Positions 42,731-51,702 of a stretch of 52,194 nucleotides of DNA are shown here, in pieces (positions within the stretch are counted from its first letter, which is position 1; every line of letters begins with the position of its first letter). The stretch is taken from contig DANP01000008.1 of NCBI GenBank assembly GCA_002499905.1, forward strand, positions 14,065-66,258. Direction: 5' to 3'. Below the pieces are notes generated by a model. The model ran no database searches and was not told where the DNA came from. It saw nothing but the letters and a program-made list of their open reading frames with translations. The DNA comes from Methanolinea sp. UBA277 (GTDB taxonomy: Archaea; Halobacteriota; Methanomicrobia; Methanomicrobiales; Methanospirillaceae). Position numbers and translations under genes: made by a program.

Positions 42731-42880
42731 CTACTTCTGCTTTCTCACAATACCCATGATCTCGTCTTCGAGCTCTTCGACCTCCTCGATCCGCTCGTCG
42801 AGGTACTCACGGATGGCCCGGAGGTTTGACTCGATGAGGGAGAGCTTATCCTCGATCAGTTTGATATCGTCGCTGTCCAT
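42731..42880 (-). CDS. Coiled-coil microprotein
   Basis: 49 residues: MDSDDIKLIEDKLSLIESNL, then RAIREYLDERIEEVEELEDE and IMGIVRKQK. Heptad-like leucines and isoleucines with many Glu/Lys point to one long coiled coil. It begins five bases after the stop of the secreted TPR gene on the same strand, so is likely cotranscribed. Below usual ORF cut-offs. Function unknown. Confidence 0.72.
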   Translation of the reverse strand: MDSDDIKLIEDKLSLIESNLRAIREYLDERIEEVEELEDEIMGIVRKQK

Positions 42881-42885
42881 ACCTG

Positions 42886-43677
42886 TCACAGCTTCGGGAA
42901 TGCAGATTCGGGGATTGGTTCCAGGTTGTAGAAGAACCAGGACGGCTGGTACAGCTGGCCGATGAAGGTCATGGTGTACCCGTATCCCAGCGTTCCCGGG
43001 AAGTACTGGGGGAGGGCCCAGCGGAGGTAGCCGGCGTTCTGTTCAAACCGTTCCTCCTGGGCATTCCATCGGTTGCCGTAGGTGACGTAGATCGCATAGG
43101 TCCCCGGCGGAACGATGCCGTCGAATGCATGGTAGAATCCCTTCTTCACGTAGACCGCAGTGATTGCACCATTGGATCCGGCCGGGGCAAGGGCTACCAC
43201 CAGGTCAGAGGTTCCCAGCCGGTTGTCGATGACCAGGTAGTTCCACCCCGAGACCCAGTAGCCGGTGATCAGGGACCCGCTGGGGATGTCGGGATAGACG
43301 ATCTTCTCAGATGTCTGGAGGTAGCTGTCGATGACCGGCGCCAGAGCCGGGTCAAGCGCGATGGCTTTCTCATAGGCCCCCAGGGCATCGGAATGGCGAC
43401 CGATGGTGGCCAGCACCTGCCCCTTGGTAAAGTACGCTCTCGCAAAGTCCGGGTTAAGCGCGATGGCCATGTCGTAGGCATAGAGTGCCCCGTCATACCT
43501 TCCCTCGTTAACGTATCTGTTCCCCTGCTCGTACCATCCTGTCGCTGTCACCGTTGCCGGCTGGGCGGCAGCCGTCGCGACCACCTCGGCGCCTGCCGTT
43601 GAAATAATCACGCAGAGCAGCAGAACGGACAGCAGCAGGGCTGGTCGAGATAATCCCCTTCCATCAGTCATACCCAT
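42886..43677 (-). CDS. Secreted TPR protein with unknown C-terminal beta domain
   Basis: 263 residues. A signal peptide (LLLSVLLLCVIISTAGA) is followed by two TPR units (about 45-115) and a C-terminal region of about 130 residues rich in Tyr, Gly and Trp, for example ITGYWVSGWNYLVIDNRLGT. It is exported, perhaps at the S-layer. A TATA box at 43701-43710 lies 29 bases before the ATG, supporting this start and a leaderless message. Confidence 0.85.
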   Translation of the reverse strand: MGMTDGRGLSRPALLLSVLLLCVIISTAGAEVVATAAAQPATVTATGWYEQGNRYVNEGRYDGALYAYDMAIALNPDFARAYFTKGQVLATIGRHSDALGAYEKAIALDPALAPVIDSYLQTSEKIVYPDIPSGSLITGYWVSGWNYLVIDNRLGTSDLVVALAPAGSNGAITAVYVKKGFYHAFDGIVPPGTYAIYVTYGNRWNAQEERFEQNAGYLRWALPQYFPGTLGYGYTMTFIGQLYQPSWFFYNLEPIPESAFPKL

Positions 43678-43700
43678 CGTATTACAGCATGGGCTGATGG

Positions 43701-43710
43701 GTAAATATAG
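43701..43710 (-). promoter_or_regulatory. TATA box for the secreted TPR gene
   Basis: CTATATTTAC on the minus strand, centred about 29 bases before the start codon at 43677. Confidence 0.6.
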
Positions 43711-43954
43711 CTTGGGAGATGGATGCGGAAATGCCTCTGCTTCGAATTACTGGAGCCAGATTCCAAGATCCATTGTGAAGAAAGCGATTGAGATGATCGA
43801 CAGAACAACCAACTGGAGGAATCCCTGCGGGGATGGCCATGCCGGTGAACCTATCGTGAAGATTCTGCAGAACACGAGACTGGCCGGAGAGGACTGGTTC
43901 TCCCGGGACAGAGGCGATGCCTGGTATTCCCTGATATCGTCTCTCCACCAGAAT
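43711..43954. other. Flank of the CRISPR-like array
   Basis: A plus-strand frame (43697-44074) reads protein-like for about 65 codons (for example IVKKAIEMIDRTTNWRNPCG, then WFSRDRGDAWYSLISSL) before running through the repeats. It may be a gene fragment; family not recognised. No leader feature is obvious. Confidence 0.35.
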
Positions 43955-44104
43955 CCCGTATCCTCATCCCCGCGGAGAGGACAATATCGGGAATTAAAAC
44001 CCGATCTCGTCACTACCCGTATCCTCATCCACGCGGAGAGGACGCTGCAGAGTATGCACTCACCGGCGATGTAACCCCCGCATCCTCATCCACTCGGGGA
44101 GGAC
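43955..44104. CRISPR. Three-repeat CRISPR-like array without cas genes
   Basis: Three 28-base repeats at 43955-43982, 44016-44043 and 44077-44104 are separated by two unrelated 33-base spacers; the period is exactly 61. Read on the minus strand the repeat begins GTCCTCTCCGCG and ends GAGGATACGGG, with TCCTC and GAGGA able to pair. The first two repeats differ by one base; the third differs by about four. A 28+33 unit and GT..TC.CCGCG...GGATA pattern recall type I-E repeats. No cas gene is in the window. 61 is not a multiple of three, so this is not a protein repeat. Confidence 0.68.
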
Positions 44105-44317
44105 CGGAACAGCTCCGGCAGTATCCTGTGAATCGAAAGCTTTACAGTACCATACTGAGCGGTATCTGACAGGCTTCCGGGAAGGGAGTTTCTGCTCCAT
44201 CGCTCTCCAGCTCAGCTGCCCGGTATGCCTGTCAGTACAGTAAACCACCCGGTCTGCCTCCGCGACTGCGAGTGTGTGATGAGAAACCATTTCATCTTGC
44301 CCGTCTTTTCTTCTCCC

Positions 44318-44749
44318 ATGCCACTCACACCCGACCACCAGCAGGAGATCCTCGCCCTGCTCGATAGGTACGCCCAATGCTACACTAAAAAGAGCCTCGA
44401 GGGCATTCTCTCCCTGTCCTCACCAGGGATCTCGGGGTTCGGGAGCGGTCCCGACGAGATCGTTCCCGACTTTACCCGGTTTAGAGAGCAGATTCGGCGG
44501 GATCTTGCCCAGGCCGATGCTGTCTCAGTCTCTTTCGATGTCCTGAAACTTGACGGCCAGATGCCGTTTGCCTGGATCAGCGCCTTCTCTACCTTCGATG
44601 TCCGGATCAAAGAGGAACGGATCACCCTGCATGGGCGGATGACTGCTCTCTTCCGGAACACCGGCAGCCGCTGGCTCTTCGAGCAGGTCCACTTCTCCCT
44701 GCCATACGAGGGGCAGCAGAGAGGCGCATCGTATCCGGGAAGCAGTTGA
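44318..44749 (+). CDS. SnoaL/NTF2-like domain protein
   Basis: 143 residues from MPLTPDHQQEILALLDRYAQ. The DRYAQCYTKKSLEGILSLSS helix, the GSGPDEIVPDFTRFREQIRR block and the final beta strand (SRWLFEQVHFSLP) fit the cone-shaped NTF2-like fold. Ligand unknown. The open frame reaches 44225, but sequence before 44318 lacks protein character. Confidence 0.82.
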   Translation: MPLTPDHQQEILALLDRYAQCYTKKSLEGILSLSSPGISGFGSGPDEIVPDFTRFREQIRRDLAQADAVSVSFDVLKLDGQMPFAWISAFSTFDVRIKEERITLHGRMTALFRNTGSRWLFEQVHFSLPYEGQQRGASYPGSS

Positions 44750-44937
44750 AACCTGCCCGGACAAGGGATTGGTAGCGTGGAATATTCACGCTGCCCAGGG
44801 CCGCTGACCGGGCACCACGCTCCTGAAAGAGGTCTGACCGGGAATGGGTCGAAAAAACCAAAAGTCTCTCCTTGGAAGACGGGAACCACCATCCCCTCAT
44901 GCTGCGAGACGATGCACAGTTCCGTCTGTCCCGGGCT

Positions 44938-46269
44938 CTACTCTCCGCCTGAGGATGTGAGGGAAAGCCCCTGAAAAGAATTAAAAGTGTTTCCGAGTTC
45001 CGGCAACCAGAAGCCTTCTGTGGGAAACCAGTACAAAGAACAGGGAGAGGTCTTTTCATCCGACACCTGAAGCGTTCTGTTTGCATCATCCACTTGCAGA
45101 ATGGAGGTAGTGTTCTCCAGCGGGTATTCTGAACAGACAGCCTCAACACCAGGCTCAGTTTCTTCCACGAAGTACCGGATCCTCTTCTCATTGGATAACG
45201 CAACGAGCGCATTCCCCTGGTCTGACAGCTCCACCCGTGATACCGCTCCGGTTGGGAAGTCGGTTATCCTGCAGTGCCAGAGGAGCGTTCCGGACTCGTT
45301 GAACAGGCAGAGATCACCGTCCAGCGATCCTGATGCGAGCAGGTTCTCTCCGCTCGCAAGGGAAATGCTTCCGATACAGGCAGGGGAGGAATATTCCCAG
45401 GAGAGGTTACCTGATTGGGAATAACAGGAAACCAGACCATCCCGGGTTGCAGTATAGATCCGCGAACTGTCCGGTGACAGGGCGATGTCGGTGAGCTGCC
45501 CGGTGTCCTTTGACCAGAGCAGGGTGCCGTTCCTGGCGTACAGGCGGAGTATCCCGTGGCTGCCTTCCCCTCCGGCCGTTGCAACATATGCACCATCTCC
45601 GGAGACAACGATCCGGTTCACGGGCTCATTGTCGGCATAGGTGCTCGTTGCTGTATACGCCTTCTGGAATGCTTTCTTTGAAGCGCTTGATACCGTGATG
45701 TACCGAACCTGCGTGTTCCGTTCCATGAGCGTGTACGCAAAATACTTCCCATCCCCTGATAGCGAGAGTGCTGCTATGGGGTACGACTTGGGGAAATCAT
45801 TGAAAATCGCTTCCTCCCCGCCGCTCTGGTTGATCACCTGCAGGTTGCCGGCACGATCACCGATCAGAATCCTGCCGGTGGATTGACATAGGTCAAGTGC
45901 CATCGGCCAGCCGGTATTCCGGAACCATACCACGTTCCCTGTGCCATCGAAGAGGCGTACCGCGCCCTTGTTATTCTCTACCCCTTCCCTGGACGCTACC
46001 AGGAACGAGCTCCCGTTCCCCACGCAGCCGACCAGCACGGTCCCGGGCACACGTGTCTCCCAGAGCAGTGTCCCGTTCTGGTCAAACACCATCGCGTTCC
46101 CGGTGTTCGTACCGACAATCACCCGGGAGCCGTCATCGGCACTGGCAACATCCGAAATGCCGGCAATGGAAATATTCCACCGCTCCACCAGGGCACCTGC
46201 CGGATGGATGGCGATGAGAATGCAGAGGAACACCCACAGGTAGTGCCTGCTTTCCCTCCAGAAAACCAT
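44938..46269 (-). CDS. Secreted beta-propeller (WD40/PQQ-like) protein
   Basis: 443 residues. A signal peptide (HYLWVFLCILIAIHPAGA) is followed by about seven propeller blades of the type VFDQNGTLLWETRVPG, YARNGTLLWSKDTGQ, FNESGTLLWHCRI. Exported, possibly anchored at the S-layer. The frame opens at 46368, but a TATA box at 46293-46301 lies 28 bases before the ATG at 46269, which also gives the cleaner signal peptide. Function unknown. Confidence 0.87.
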   Translation of the reverse strand: MVFWRESRHYLWVFLCILIAIHPAGALVERWNISIAGISDVASADDGSRVIVGTNTGNAMVFDQNGTLLWETRVPGTVLVGCVGNGSSFLVASREGVENNKGAVRLFDGTGNVVWFRNTGWPMALDLCQSTGRILIGDRAGNLQVINQSGGEEAIFNDFPKSYPIAALSLSGDGKYFAYTLMERNTQVRYITVSSASKKAFQKAYTATSTYADNEPVNRIVVSGDGAYVATAGGEGSHGILRLYARNGTLLWSKDTGQLTDIALSPDSSRIYTATRDGLVSCYSQSGNLSWEYSSPACIGSISLASGENLLASGSLDGDLCLFNESGTLLWHCRITDFPTGAVSRVELSDQGNALVALSNEKRIRYFVEETEPGVEAVCSEYPLENTTSILQVDDANRTLQVSDEKTSPCSLYWFPTEGFWLPELGNTFNSFQGLSLTSSGGE

Positions 46270-46292
46270 TGGGAGGTGGTTATGAAAATGCC

Positions 46293-46301
46293 GGTATAAA
46301 A
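46293..46301 (-). promoter_or_regulatory. TATA box for the beta-propeller gene
   Basis: TTTTATACC on the minus strand, 28 bases before the ATG at 46269. It decides this start over the longer frame and implies a leaderless transcript. Confidence 0.6.
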
Positions 46302-46408
46302 TTACCGAAATGAATCGGGGAAGAAATAGAGGGTATTCCATGAATAAAGGCGGACTTACAGATATCACCAGATGCCGGGGAGAACATAGGGGATGCTAGG
46401 AAAAGGGT

Positions 46409-47350
46409 TTACCGGGACCTGTTCATCCTGTACCAGGCAATTGTCGCCTGAAGCCCCTCCCGGAAATTTTTTTCTGCCTCAAATCCGAACTCCCGCTCCG
46501 CCCTCGAGACATCGAGGCAGCGACGGGGCTGACCATCCGGTTTGGTGGTATCCCAGACCACCTTCCCGGTGTATCCGGTCAGGTCGGCAATCATGGTGAC
46601 CAGATCGGAGATCCTGATCTCCATTCCTGAACCGATATTCACCGGCTTGGGCCCATTATACTTCTCAGCAGCCATGGCGATTGCCCGGGCTGCATCCTGC
46701 ACATAGATGAACTCCCGGGAGGCTGCACCGGTACCCCAGACTTCAACCGTCTCTCTCCCTTCATCAACCGCTTCAACAAACCTGCGGATAAGGGCAGGGA
46801 TGACATGTGAGATTTCAGGGTGAAAATTATCTCCCGGGCCATAGAGGTTCACCGGTAGCAGGTAGATCGAATTAAACCCGTACTGTTCCCGGTATGCCTG
46901 GGACTGGACGAGCAGCATTTTCTTTGCCAGCCCATAGGGGGCATTGGTCTCCTCAGGATAGCCGTTCCAGAGGTCATCCTCGGAGAATGGTACCGGGGTG
47001 AACTTGGGATATGCACACACAGTGCCAACAACGATGCACTTTTCAACCCCTGCCTGCCTGGCGGCCTCGATCAGCTGGATCCCCATGACGGCGTTGTCAT
47101 AGAAGAGGGTGGCCGGATTCTCGCGATTGAACCCTATTCCCCCCACCTTGGCGGCGAGGTGGATGACAATATCCTGGCCGTCAGCCGCCCGGACACAGTG
47201 TTCCCATCTCCGGAGATCGGTATCCCTGCTCCGTGGTATGCGAAGCTGGGAGGGGGAGACCCCCCGGTTCTCAAGCTCGGAAACCAGATGTGATCCAAGG
47301 AATCCCGCTCCACCGGTGATGAGGATCCGCTTATTGTCCCAGAAGGTCAT
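46409..47350 (-). CDS. fcl: GDP-L-fucose synthase
   Basis: 313 residues. Epimerase-reductase that turns GDP-4-keto-6-deoxymannose into GDP-L-fucose with NADPH. The Rossmann motif GGAGFLGSHLV is at the N-terminus. The catalytic YxxxK is in YGLAKK, and the VGGIGFNRENPA block is typical of the family. Overlaps the glycosyltransferase by 4 bases. Last gene of the manC-gmd-GT-fcl operon. Confidence 0.95.
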   Translation of the reverse strand: MTFWDNKRILITGGAGFLGSHLVSELENRGVSPSQLRIPRSRDTDLRRWEHCVRAADGQDIVIHLAAKVGGIGFNRENPATLFYDNAVMGIQLIEAARQAGVEKCIVVGTVCAYPKFTPVPFSEDDLWNGYPEETNAPYGLAKKMLLVQSQAYREQYGFNSIYLLPVNLYGPGDNFHPEISHVIPALIRRFVEAVDEGRETVEVWGTGAASREFIYVQDAARAIAMAAEKYNGPKPVNIGSGMEIRISDLVTMIADLTGYTGKVVWDTTKPDGQPRRCLDVSRAEREFGFEAEKNFREGLQATIAWYRMNRSR

Positions 47351-48432
47351 ACCAGGTACTCCATCACGGTACCGGCAATGGCCCGGGCACCGTTACCGGT
47401 AAATTGGGGAGGAAGACTATCAAATCTTTCCCCGAACTCCGGCAGGCAGGAAATGGTTTCCCCGATTCGGGATGGAGAGAGAATCTCTTCAGGAGAAAAG
47501 ACCTCTCCGATCCCGAGTTTCACGATGTTCGCGGCAATCACCTGATCTTCAGCAAACCCGTCCCGTTGCCAGACCATCAGGGGAACCCTTGCCGCCACTG
47601 CTTCGGAAACGGTGCTGTACCCGCACCTGGTTACGACAAGGTCGCACATGCCAATCCAATCCTGGGTTTCAGTCTCCTGGACAGGGATGGTTAGGCTCGC
47701 TGGTCCCGCAATTGGATCCGCCCGGGAGGACATGAGATAATGGATTGTTCGGCCCGGGGGGTGGATTCCATCTTTGCGGAGAGGAAGACCCGGGCCTACA
47801 TAGACCAGCACCTCATGGTCCGCGATTCCGCACCTTCTCCGCATTTCCTCCCTGCCCCGCGTGATCCGGCGATTCAGGAGGGGGACCCGTCGACTCAGGG
47901 AAAAGATCTCCATGCCGTACTCGAAGGGAAGTACGAAGGCCAGGGCGGCCTCACGGTAGGCGCGGAAAAGGAGCCCTGCTTCCGGTGAATCGGGAAGGAG
48001 GTGGCGATAGATCGCTTCCCAGGTGAAGTTCGAAACCACCAGCCCCGGGACTCCGGCACGAGAGGCAGCAGAGATCGGGTGGGCGGGGACATCGGAGATC
48101 ACGAGATCGATTCCCTGTCCGGAAATGAAGTCCTCTTCTGCGGAGATCCGGGAATCCCACCGGGTCATCCAGTCACGAAAGTTATTCACGGTTTGCATCC
48201 TGTCAATACCACGGGGTCCGGGAAGGTCGACAATCACCGGCTCCGGTTCCTGCTGCCGGAGAACGGTCACCCGCGTAGGATCGAGAGACTCCCTGATGAA
48301 CGGTGCGGGGCCGTCTCCCTTCACTATGATCCGGATATCAGGAATGCCTGTGAGAAGCTCCCGGATGAGGGCAATGGTACGGGAAGCATGGCCGTAGCCA
48401 TAATCGCTGATGTAGAAGCAGATCGTTGCCAT
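47347..48432 (-). CDS. MurG-like family 1/28 glycosyltransferase
   Basis: 361 residues. GT-B fold: an N-terminal acceptor domain beginning ICFYISDYGYGHASRTIALI and a C-terminal nucleotide-sugar domain with CDLVVTRCGYSTVSEAVAAR. Relatives include MurG and the N-terminal part of L-arabinokinases. It sits between gmd and fcl with a 12-base gap and a 4-base overlap, so it probably uses GDP-fucose or an intermediate. The acceptor is unknown. Confidence 0.85.
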   Translation of the reverse strand: MATICFYISDYGYGHASRTIALIRELLTGIPDIRIIVKGDGPAPFIRESLDPTRVTVLRQQEPEPVIVDLPGPRGIDRMQTVNNFRDWMTRWDSRISAEEDFISGQGIDLVISDVPAHPISAASRAGVPGLVVSNFTWEAIYRHLLPDSPEAGLLFRAYREAALAFVLPFEYGMEIFSLSRRVPLLNRRITRGREEMRRRCGIADHEVLVYVGPGLPLRKDGIHPPGRTIHYLMSSRADPIAGPASLTIPVQETETQDWIGMCDLVVTRCGYSTVSEAVAARVPLMVWQRDGFAEDQVIAANIVKLGIGEVFSPEEILSPSRIGETISCLPEFGERFDSLPPQFTGNGARAIAGTVMEYLV

Positions 48433-48444
48433 GAAAAGGTAGTA

Positions 48445-49494
48445 TCAGTCTACTCCCCACCACTTGCCCGGGCAGGCCCGGGCCAGGATTTCATCGCCTT
48501 CTCCGGGAGGTGTAATGCCGGCACTCCGGAGGTCTGAGTCCACCATGATCTTCACCAGTTCTGAAAATTTGACCCGGGGTTTCCAGCCAAGCATCCGTTC
48601 GGACCGTGCTGGATCAGCAATGAGCACTTCCACTTCGGTCGGTCGGAAATAGCGGGAATCAATCCGTACATACTCCTCCACTTCAAGTCCGGCGTAGGCA
48701 AAAGCTGCATGCAGGAACTCCTTCACCGAATGGGTTTCCCCGGTTCCGATGACATAGTCACCCGGTTTATCCTGCTGGAGGATCCGCCACATGCACTCCA
48801 CGTATTCCGGTGCAAATCCCCAATCCCTCCGCGCATCGAGGTTTCCAAGGTAGATGTGCTTCTCCTTTCCGGCAAGTATACGGGCAATGCCCCGCGTGAT
48901 CTTACGGGTAACGAAGGTCTCCCCCCGCCGTGGGGACTCGTGGTTGAAGAGAATGCCATTCGCTGCGTACAGGTTATACCCTTCCCGGTAGTTCCGGGTC
49001 ATCCAGTAGGCGTACAGTTTCGCACAGGCATAGGGACTCCTGGGCTGGAAGACGGTCTCCTCATTCTGGGGAGGTGCCGCAGATCCGAACATTTCAGAGG
49101 AGGAGGCCTGGTAGAACCGGGTTCCGGTGTCACACCTCCGAATTGCCTCGAGCAGCCGGGTGGTCCCAAGACCGGTCACATTCCCGGTATATTCCGGGGT
49201 GTCGAAGCTCACCCGGACATGACTCTGGGCGCCCAGGTGATACACTTCGTCAGGGCGAATGTTGTAGATGATGTTGGTGATCATCTCGTTATCTGAAAGA
49301 TCCCCGTAGTGGAGGAAGAGCTGCGCCCCCCGTTCGTGGGGGTCAACATAGATATGATCGATCCTGCTGGTGTTGAACGTCGACGACCTCCTGATGAGGC
49401 CGTGCACCTCATAGCCCTTCGAGAGCAGCAGCTCGGCGAGATAGGAGCCGTCCTGGCCGGTTATCCCGGTGACGAATGCTCTTTTGGTGGTCAT
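48445..49494 (-). CDS. gmd: GDP-mannose 4,6-dehydratase
   Basis: 349 residues. Short-chain dehydratase that makes GDP-4-keto-6-deoxy-D-mannose. TGITGQDGSYLAELLLSKGY at the start, the SSSEMFGS block and YACAKLYAYW (YxxxK) are typical. The start overlaps manC by 4 bases. Supplies the substrate of the fcl product encoded downstream. Confidence 0.97.
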   Translation of the reverse strand: MTTKRAFVTGITGQDGSYLAELLLSKGYEVHGLIRRSSTFNTSRIDHIYVDPHERGAQLFLHYGDLSDNEMITNIIYNIRPDEVYHLGAQSHVRVSFDTPEYTGNVTGLGTTRLLEAIRRCDTGTRFYQASSSEMFGSAAPPQNEETVFQPRSPYACAKLYAYWMTRNYREGYNLYAANGILFNHESPRRGETFVTRKITRGIARILAGKEKHIYLGNLDARRDWGFAPEYVECMWRILQQDKPGDYVIGTGETHSVKEFLHAAFAYAGLEVEEYVRIDSRYFRPTEVEVLIADPARSERMLGWKPRVKFSELVKIMVDSDLRSAGITPPGEGDEILARACPGKWWGVD

Positions 49495-50858
49495 GATATC
49501 CTCTCCTGTTCCCTCTGATAGTCATCCTGGAATCGTATGATGTCATCCTCTCCGATATACTCCCCGATCTGAACCTCGATGATCTCGAGCGGGACGAGAC
49601 CCGGATTCTCCAGCCGGTGAACTGAACCGATCGGGACAAAGGTGCTCTCCCCTTTCCGGAGCAGCCGCTCATCGCCATCGACACTCACCTTCGCCGTACC
49701 ATGCACGACCACCCAGTGTTCGCTCCGGTGGTGGTGCATCTGCAGGGAGAGCCGGCGTTTGGGCGGAACGGTTATCCTTTTTATCAGGTATGAGGGGCCG
49801 TCCTCGAGCCGGGTGAAGGAGCCCCACGGCCGGTGCTCGGTCATATGGCTGTCAGCCCGGGGGTCTCCCCGCTTTTTCAGGATCTCGACAGCCCGTTTCG
49901 CTTCTTCTGTTCGTTCCCGGGGTGCAATAAAAGTGATGTCCCCGGTGTCAATGATAGCCGTATCCTGTATTCCGATGGTGATCACCATGCGGTCCCCGAT
50001 GACCAGGTTCCGGTACGAATCGAGCCCCAGGTATTCTCCCCTGACCGCATTTTCATCCTCGTTCTTCTCAAAGACCGCATAGAACGAATCAAAGGACCCG
50101 AGATCACTCCAGGCTGTCTCCAGCGGCACTACCGCCGCCTTTCCGGTCTTCTCCATCAGTCCGTAATCGATGGAAATTGCCGGTGTTTTTTCATATGCCG
50201 TAGTAATCGGGTGCCGGAAGGCATCTGCTACAGCAGGTGCATGAGTCCGGCACTCGTCAAAGAATAACCGGGTCGAAAAGAGGAACATCCCGCTGTTCCA
50301 GAGATACCCGTCCCGGAGATACTGCATGGCCGTCTCCCGGTCCGGTTTCTCGGTGAATGCATCAACGGTATACCCCTCCGGGATCTCCCTGCCCGGGCGG
50401 ATATACCCGTATCCCGTATGGGGAGTGTCCCCCTTCACCCCGAAGAGGACCAGCCTGTCTTCAGCAAGCCGATCAGCTTTTTTGAAGGCCTCGGCATAAG
50501 CGGGCCCGCTGTGGACCAGGTGATCCGAAGGGAGGACTGCAACATGAGACGGGCCGAACTCCTTCTCTATCTCCTGCATGCCGAAGAAGATGGCCGGCAG
50601 AGTATTCTTTCCCGATGGTTCGGCAAGGATGCGGCAGTCACTGTCGATAGCCGCCGCCTGGTCCCTGACGATGAATTCCTGCTCCCGGTTGGTGACCACG
50701 GCGATCTCCTGTGGGGAAGAGAACATCAGCGCCCGGCGGAGGGTTTTCTGGAAGAGCGAGTGTGAGTCAAAGAGGGGTAGGAACTGCTTGGGGTAGTGTC
50801 CCCGGCTCAACGGAAAGAGGCGGGTGCCGCTGCCCCCGGCAAGGATCAGGGTCTTCAT
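49491..50858 (-). CDS. manC: Mannose-1-phosphate guanylyltransferase / mannose-6-phosphate isomerase
   Basis: 455 residues. The N-terminal nucleotidyltransferase domain has MKTLILAGGSGTRLFPLSR, and the C-terminal cupin (RPWGSFTRL, HHHRSEHWVVV) is the isomerase, so one protein covers two steps of GDP-mannose synthesis. The open frame reaches 51008, but the family start and a TATA box support 50858. First gene of the operon; phosphomannomutase is not in the window. Confidence 0.96.
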   Translation of the reverse strand: MKTLILAGGSGTRLFPLSRGHYPKQFLPLFDSHSLFQKTLRRALMFSSPQEIAVVTNREQEFIVRDQAAAIDSDCRILAEPSGKNTLPAIFFGMQEIEKEFGPSHVAVLPSDHLVHSGPAYAEAFKKADRLAEDRLVLFGVKGDTPHTGYGYIRPGREIPEGYTVDAFTEKPDRETAMQYLRDGYLWNSGMFLFSTRLFFDECRTHAPAVADAFRHPITTAYEKTPAISIDYGLMEKTGKAAVVPLETAWSDLGSFDSFYAVFEKNEDENAVRGEYLGLDSYRNLVIGDRMVITIGIQDTAIIDTGDITFIAPRERTEEAKRAVEILKKRGDPRADSHMTEHRPWGSFTRLEDGPSYLIKRITVPPKRRLSLQMHHHRSEHWVVVHGTAKVSVDGDERLLRKGESTFVPIGSVHRLENPGLVPLEIIEVQIGEYIGEDDIIRFQDDYQREQERIS

Positions 50859-51193
50859 CCCGGACGTCCCCCATTCATAGCAGAATATTGGAGTCTTTTG
50901 ATTTATATCGGTTTTTGAGGGGGATTGTGGATTTACAGAATAACCCTGAGCGCATGAGAGAGAATATCCCGGGCATTTTGCTATTGGAAATTCATCAACA
51001 GGAAACATTCCGGGCGATCAGACTGACGCCATAGTACTGGCAACAGGGGGAACAACGTCATGGCCTCACCGCAGTGGTGGAACGGTTCTTCCGTTCTATC
51101 CGGGAGAATGAGAGAGTCGATAATCGGATCGGAAAAGGATGACTGAAAGGCGGATCGGCAGAAAAATTTATAACCGTGGAAAGGGTGCCGGGA
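50859..51193. other. 335-base gap with manC promoter and a possible transposase scrap
   Basis: Left side: manC promoter. At 51035-51142 (+) a 35-codon open piece reads YWQQGEQRHGLTAVVERFFR then SIRENERVD, reminiscent of a transposase C-terminus. An AT-rich AAAAATTTATAAC at 51163-51175 looks like a plus-strand TATA box facing into the antisense of the next gene. Confidence 0.35.
50901..50910 (-). promoter_or_regulatory. TATA box for the GDP-fucose operon
   Basis: CGATATAAAT on the minus strand, preceded by AAAC as a BRE-like element, about 48 bases before the manC start. Confidence 0.6.
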
Positions 51194-51541
51194 TCAGACC
51201 AGCAGCAGGTTGCCGATGATAAGTACCGCCATCATGGCCGCCATCCCGATGGCTGCGGTCGAGCAGATGATATCTCCACCATGCCAGCGCTCGCCGGCAG
51301 GTTCCCGCAGGTTGAACCAGATGGTGACAAGAATGATACCGGCAATAACCAGCAGCTTGGAGAGGCCAATCACCGTGATAAACCGGAGCGGGTAATCGAT
51401 GAACTGTGCAAACAGGGCGTTTGCTTCGATGAAGACCGGAGAGAAGAGCACCCCCCAGGAGCTGATGGCTACATCGGTGGCCATGAGCAGGGCCAGGGCT
51501 GTCAGGGCATACTTCTGGAAGCGGGAGAGCAGGGTCACCAA
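51194..51541 (-). CDS. Four-helix membrane protein (DUF5658-like)
   Basis: 115 residues with four hydrophobic segments and an EANALFAQFID loop between the first two, which recalls DUF5658 (from memory). The start is GTG at 51541 after AGGTA; a TATA-like TTATATTTT lies about 35 bases before. A Met at residue 21 is an alternative start but would cut the first helix. Function unknown. Confidence 0.7.
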   Translation of the reverse strand: MVTLLSRFQKYALTALALLMATDVAISSWGVLFSPVFIEANALFAQFIDYPLRFITVIGLSKLLVIAGIILVTIWFNLREPAGERWHGGDIICSTAAIGMAAMMAVLIIGNLLLV

Positions 51542-51702
51542 TTGTCTTTACCTATCTCTTTTCGGAAAATATAATGGGTTTCCGGATCTGGCAAACCCGG
51601 GAATATTACCGGGAGAAAGCCGGAGATGAGTGTCTGATAGGGCGATACCGGCTCAGGGAATGGTCAGAAAGGATTTATTACTGGTTTTCCCCGAATCCGG
51701 AA

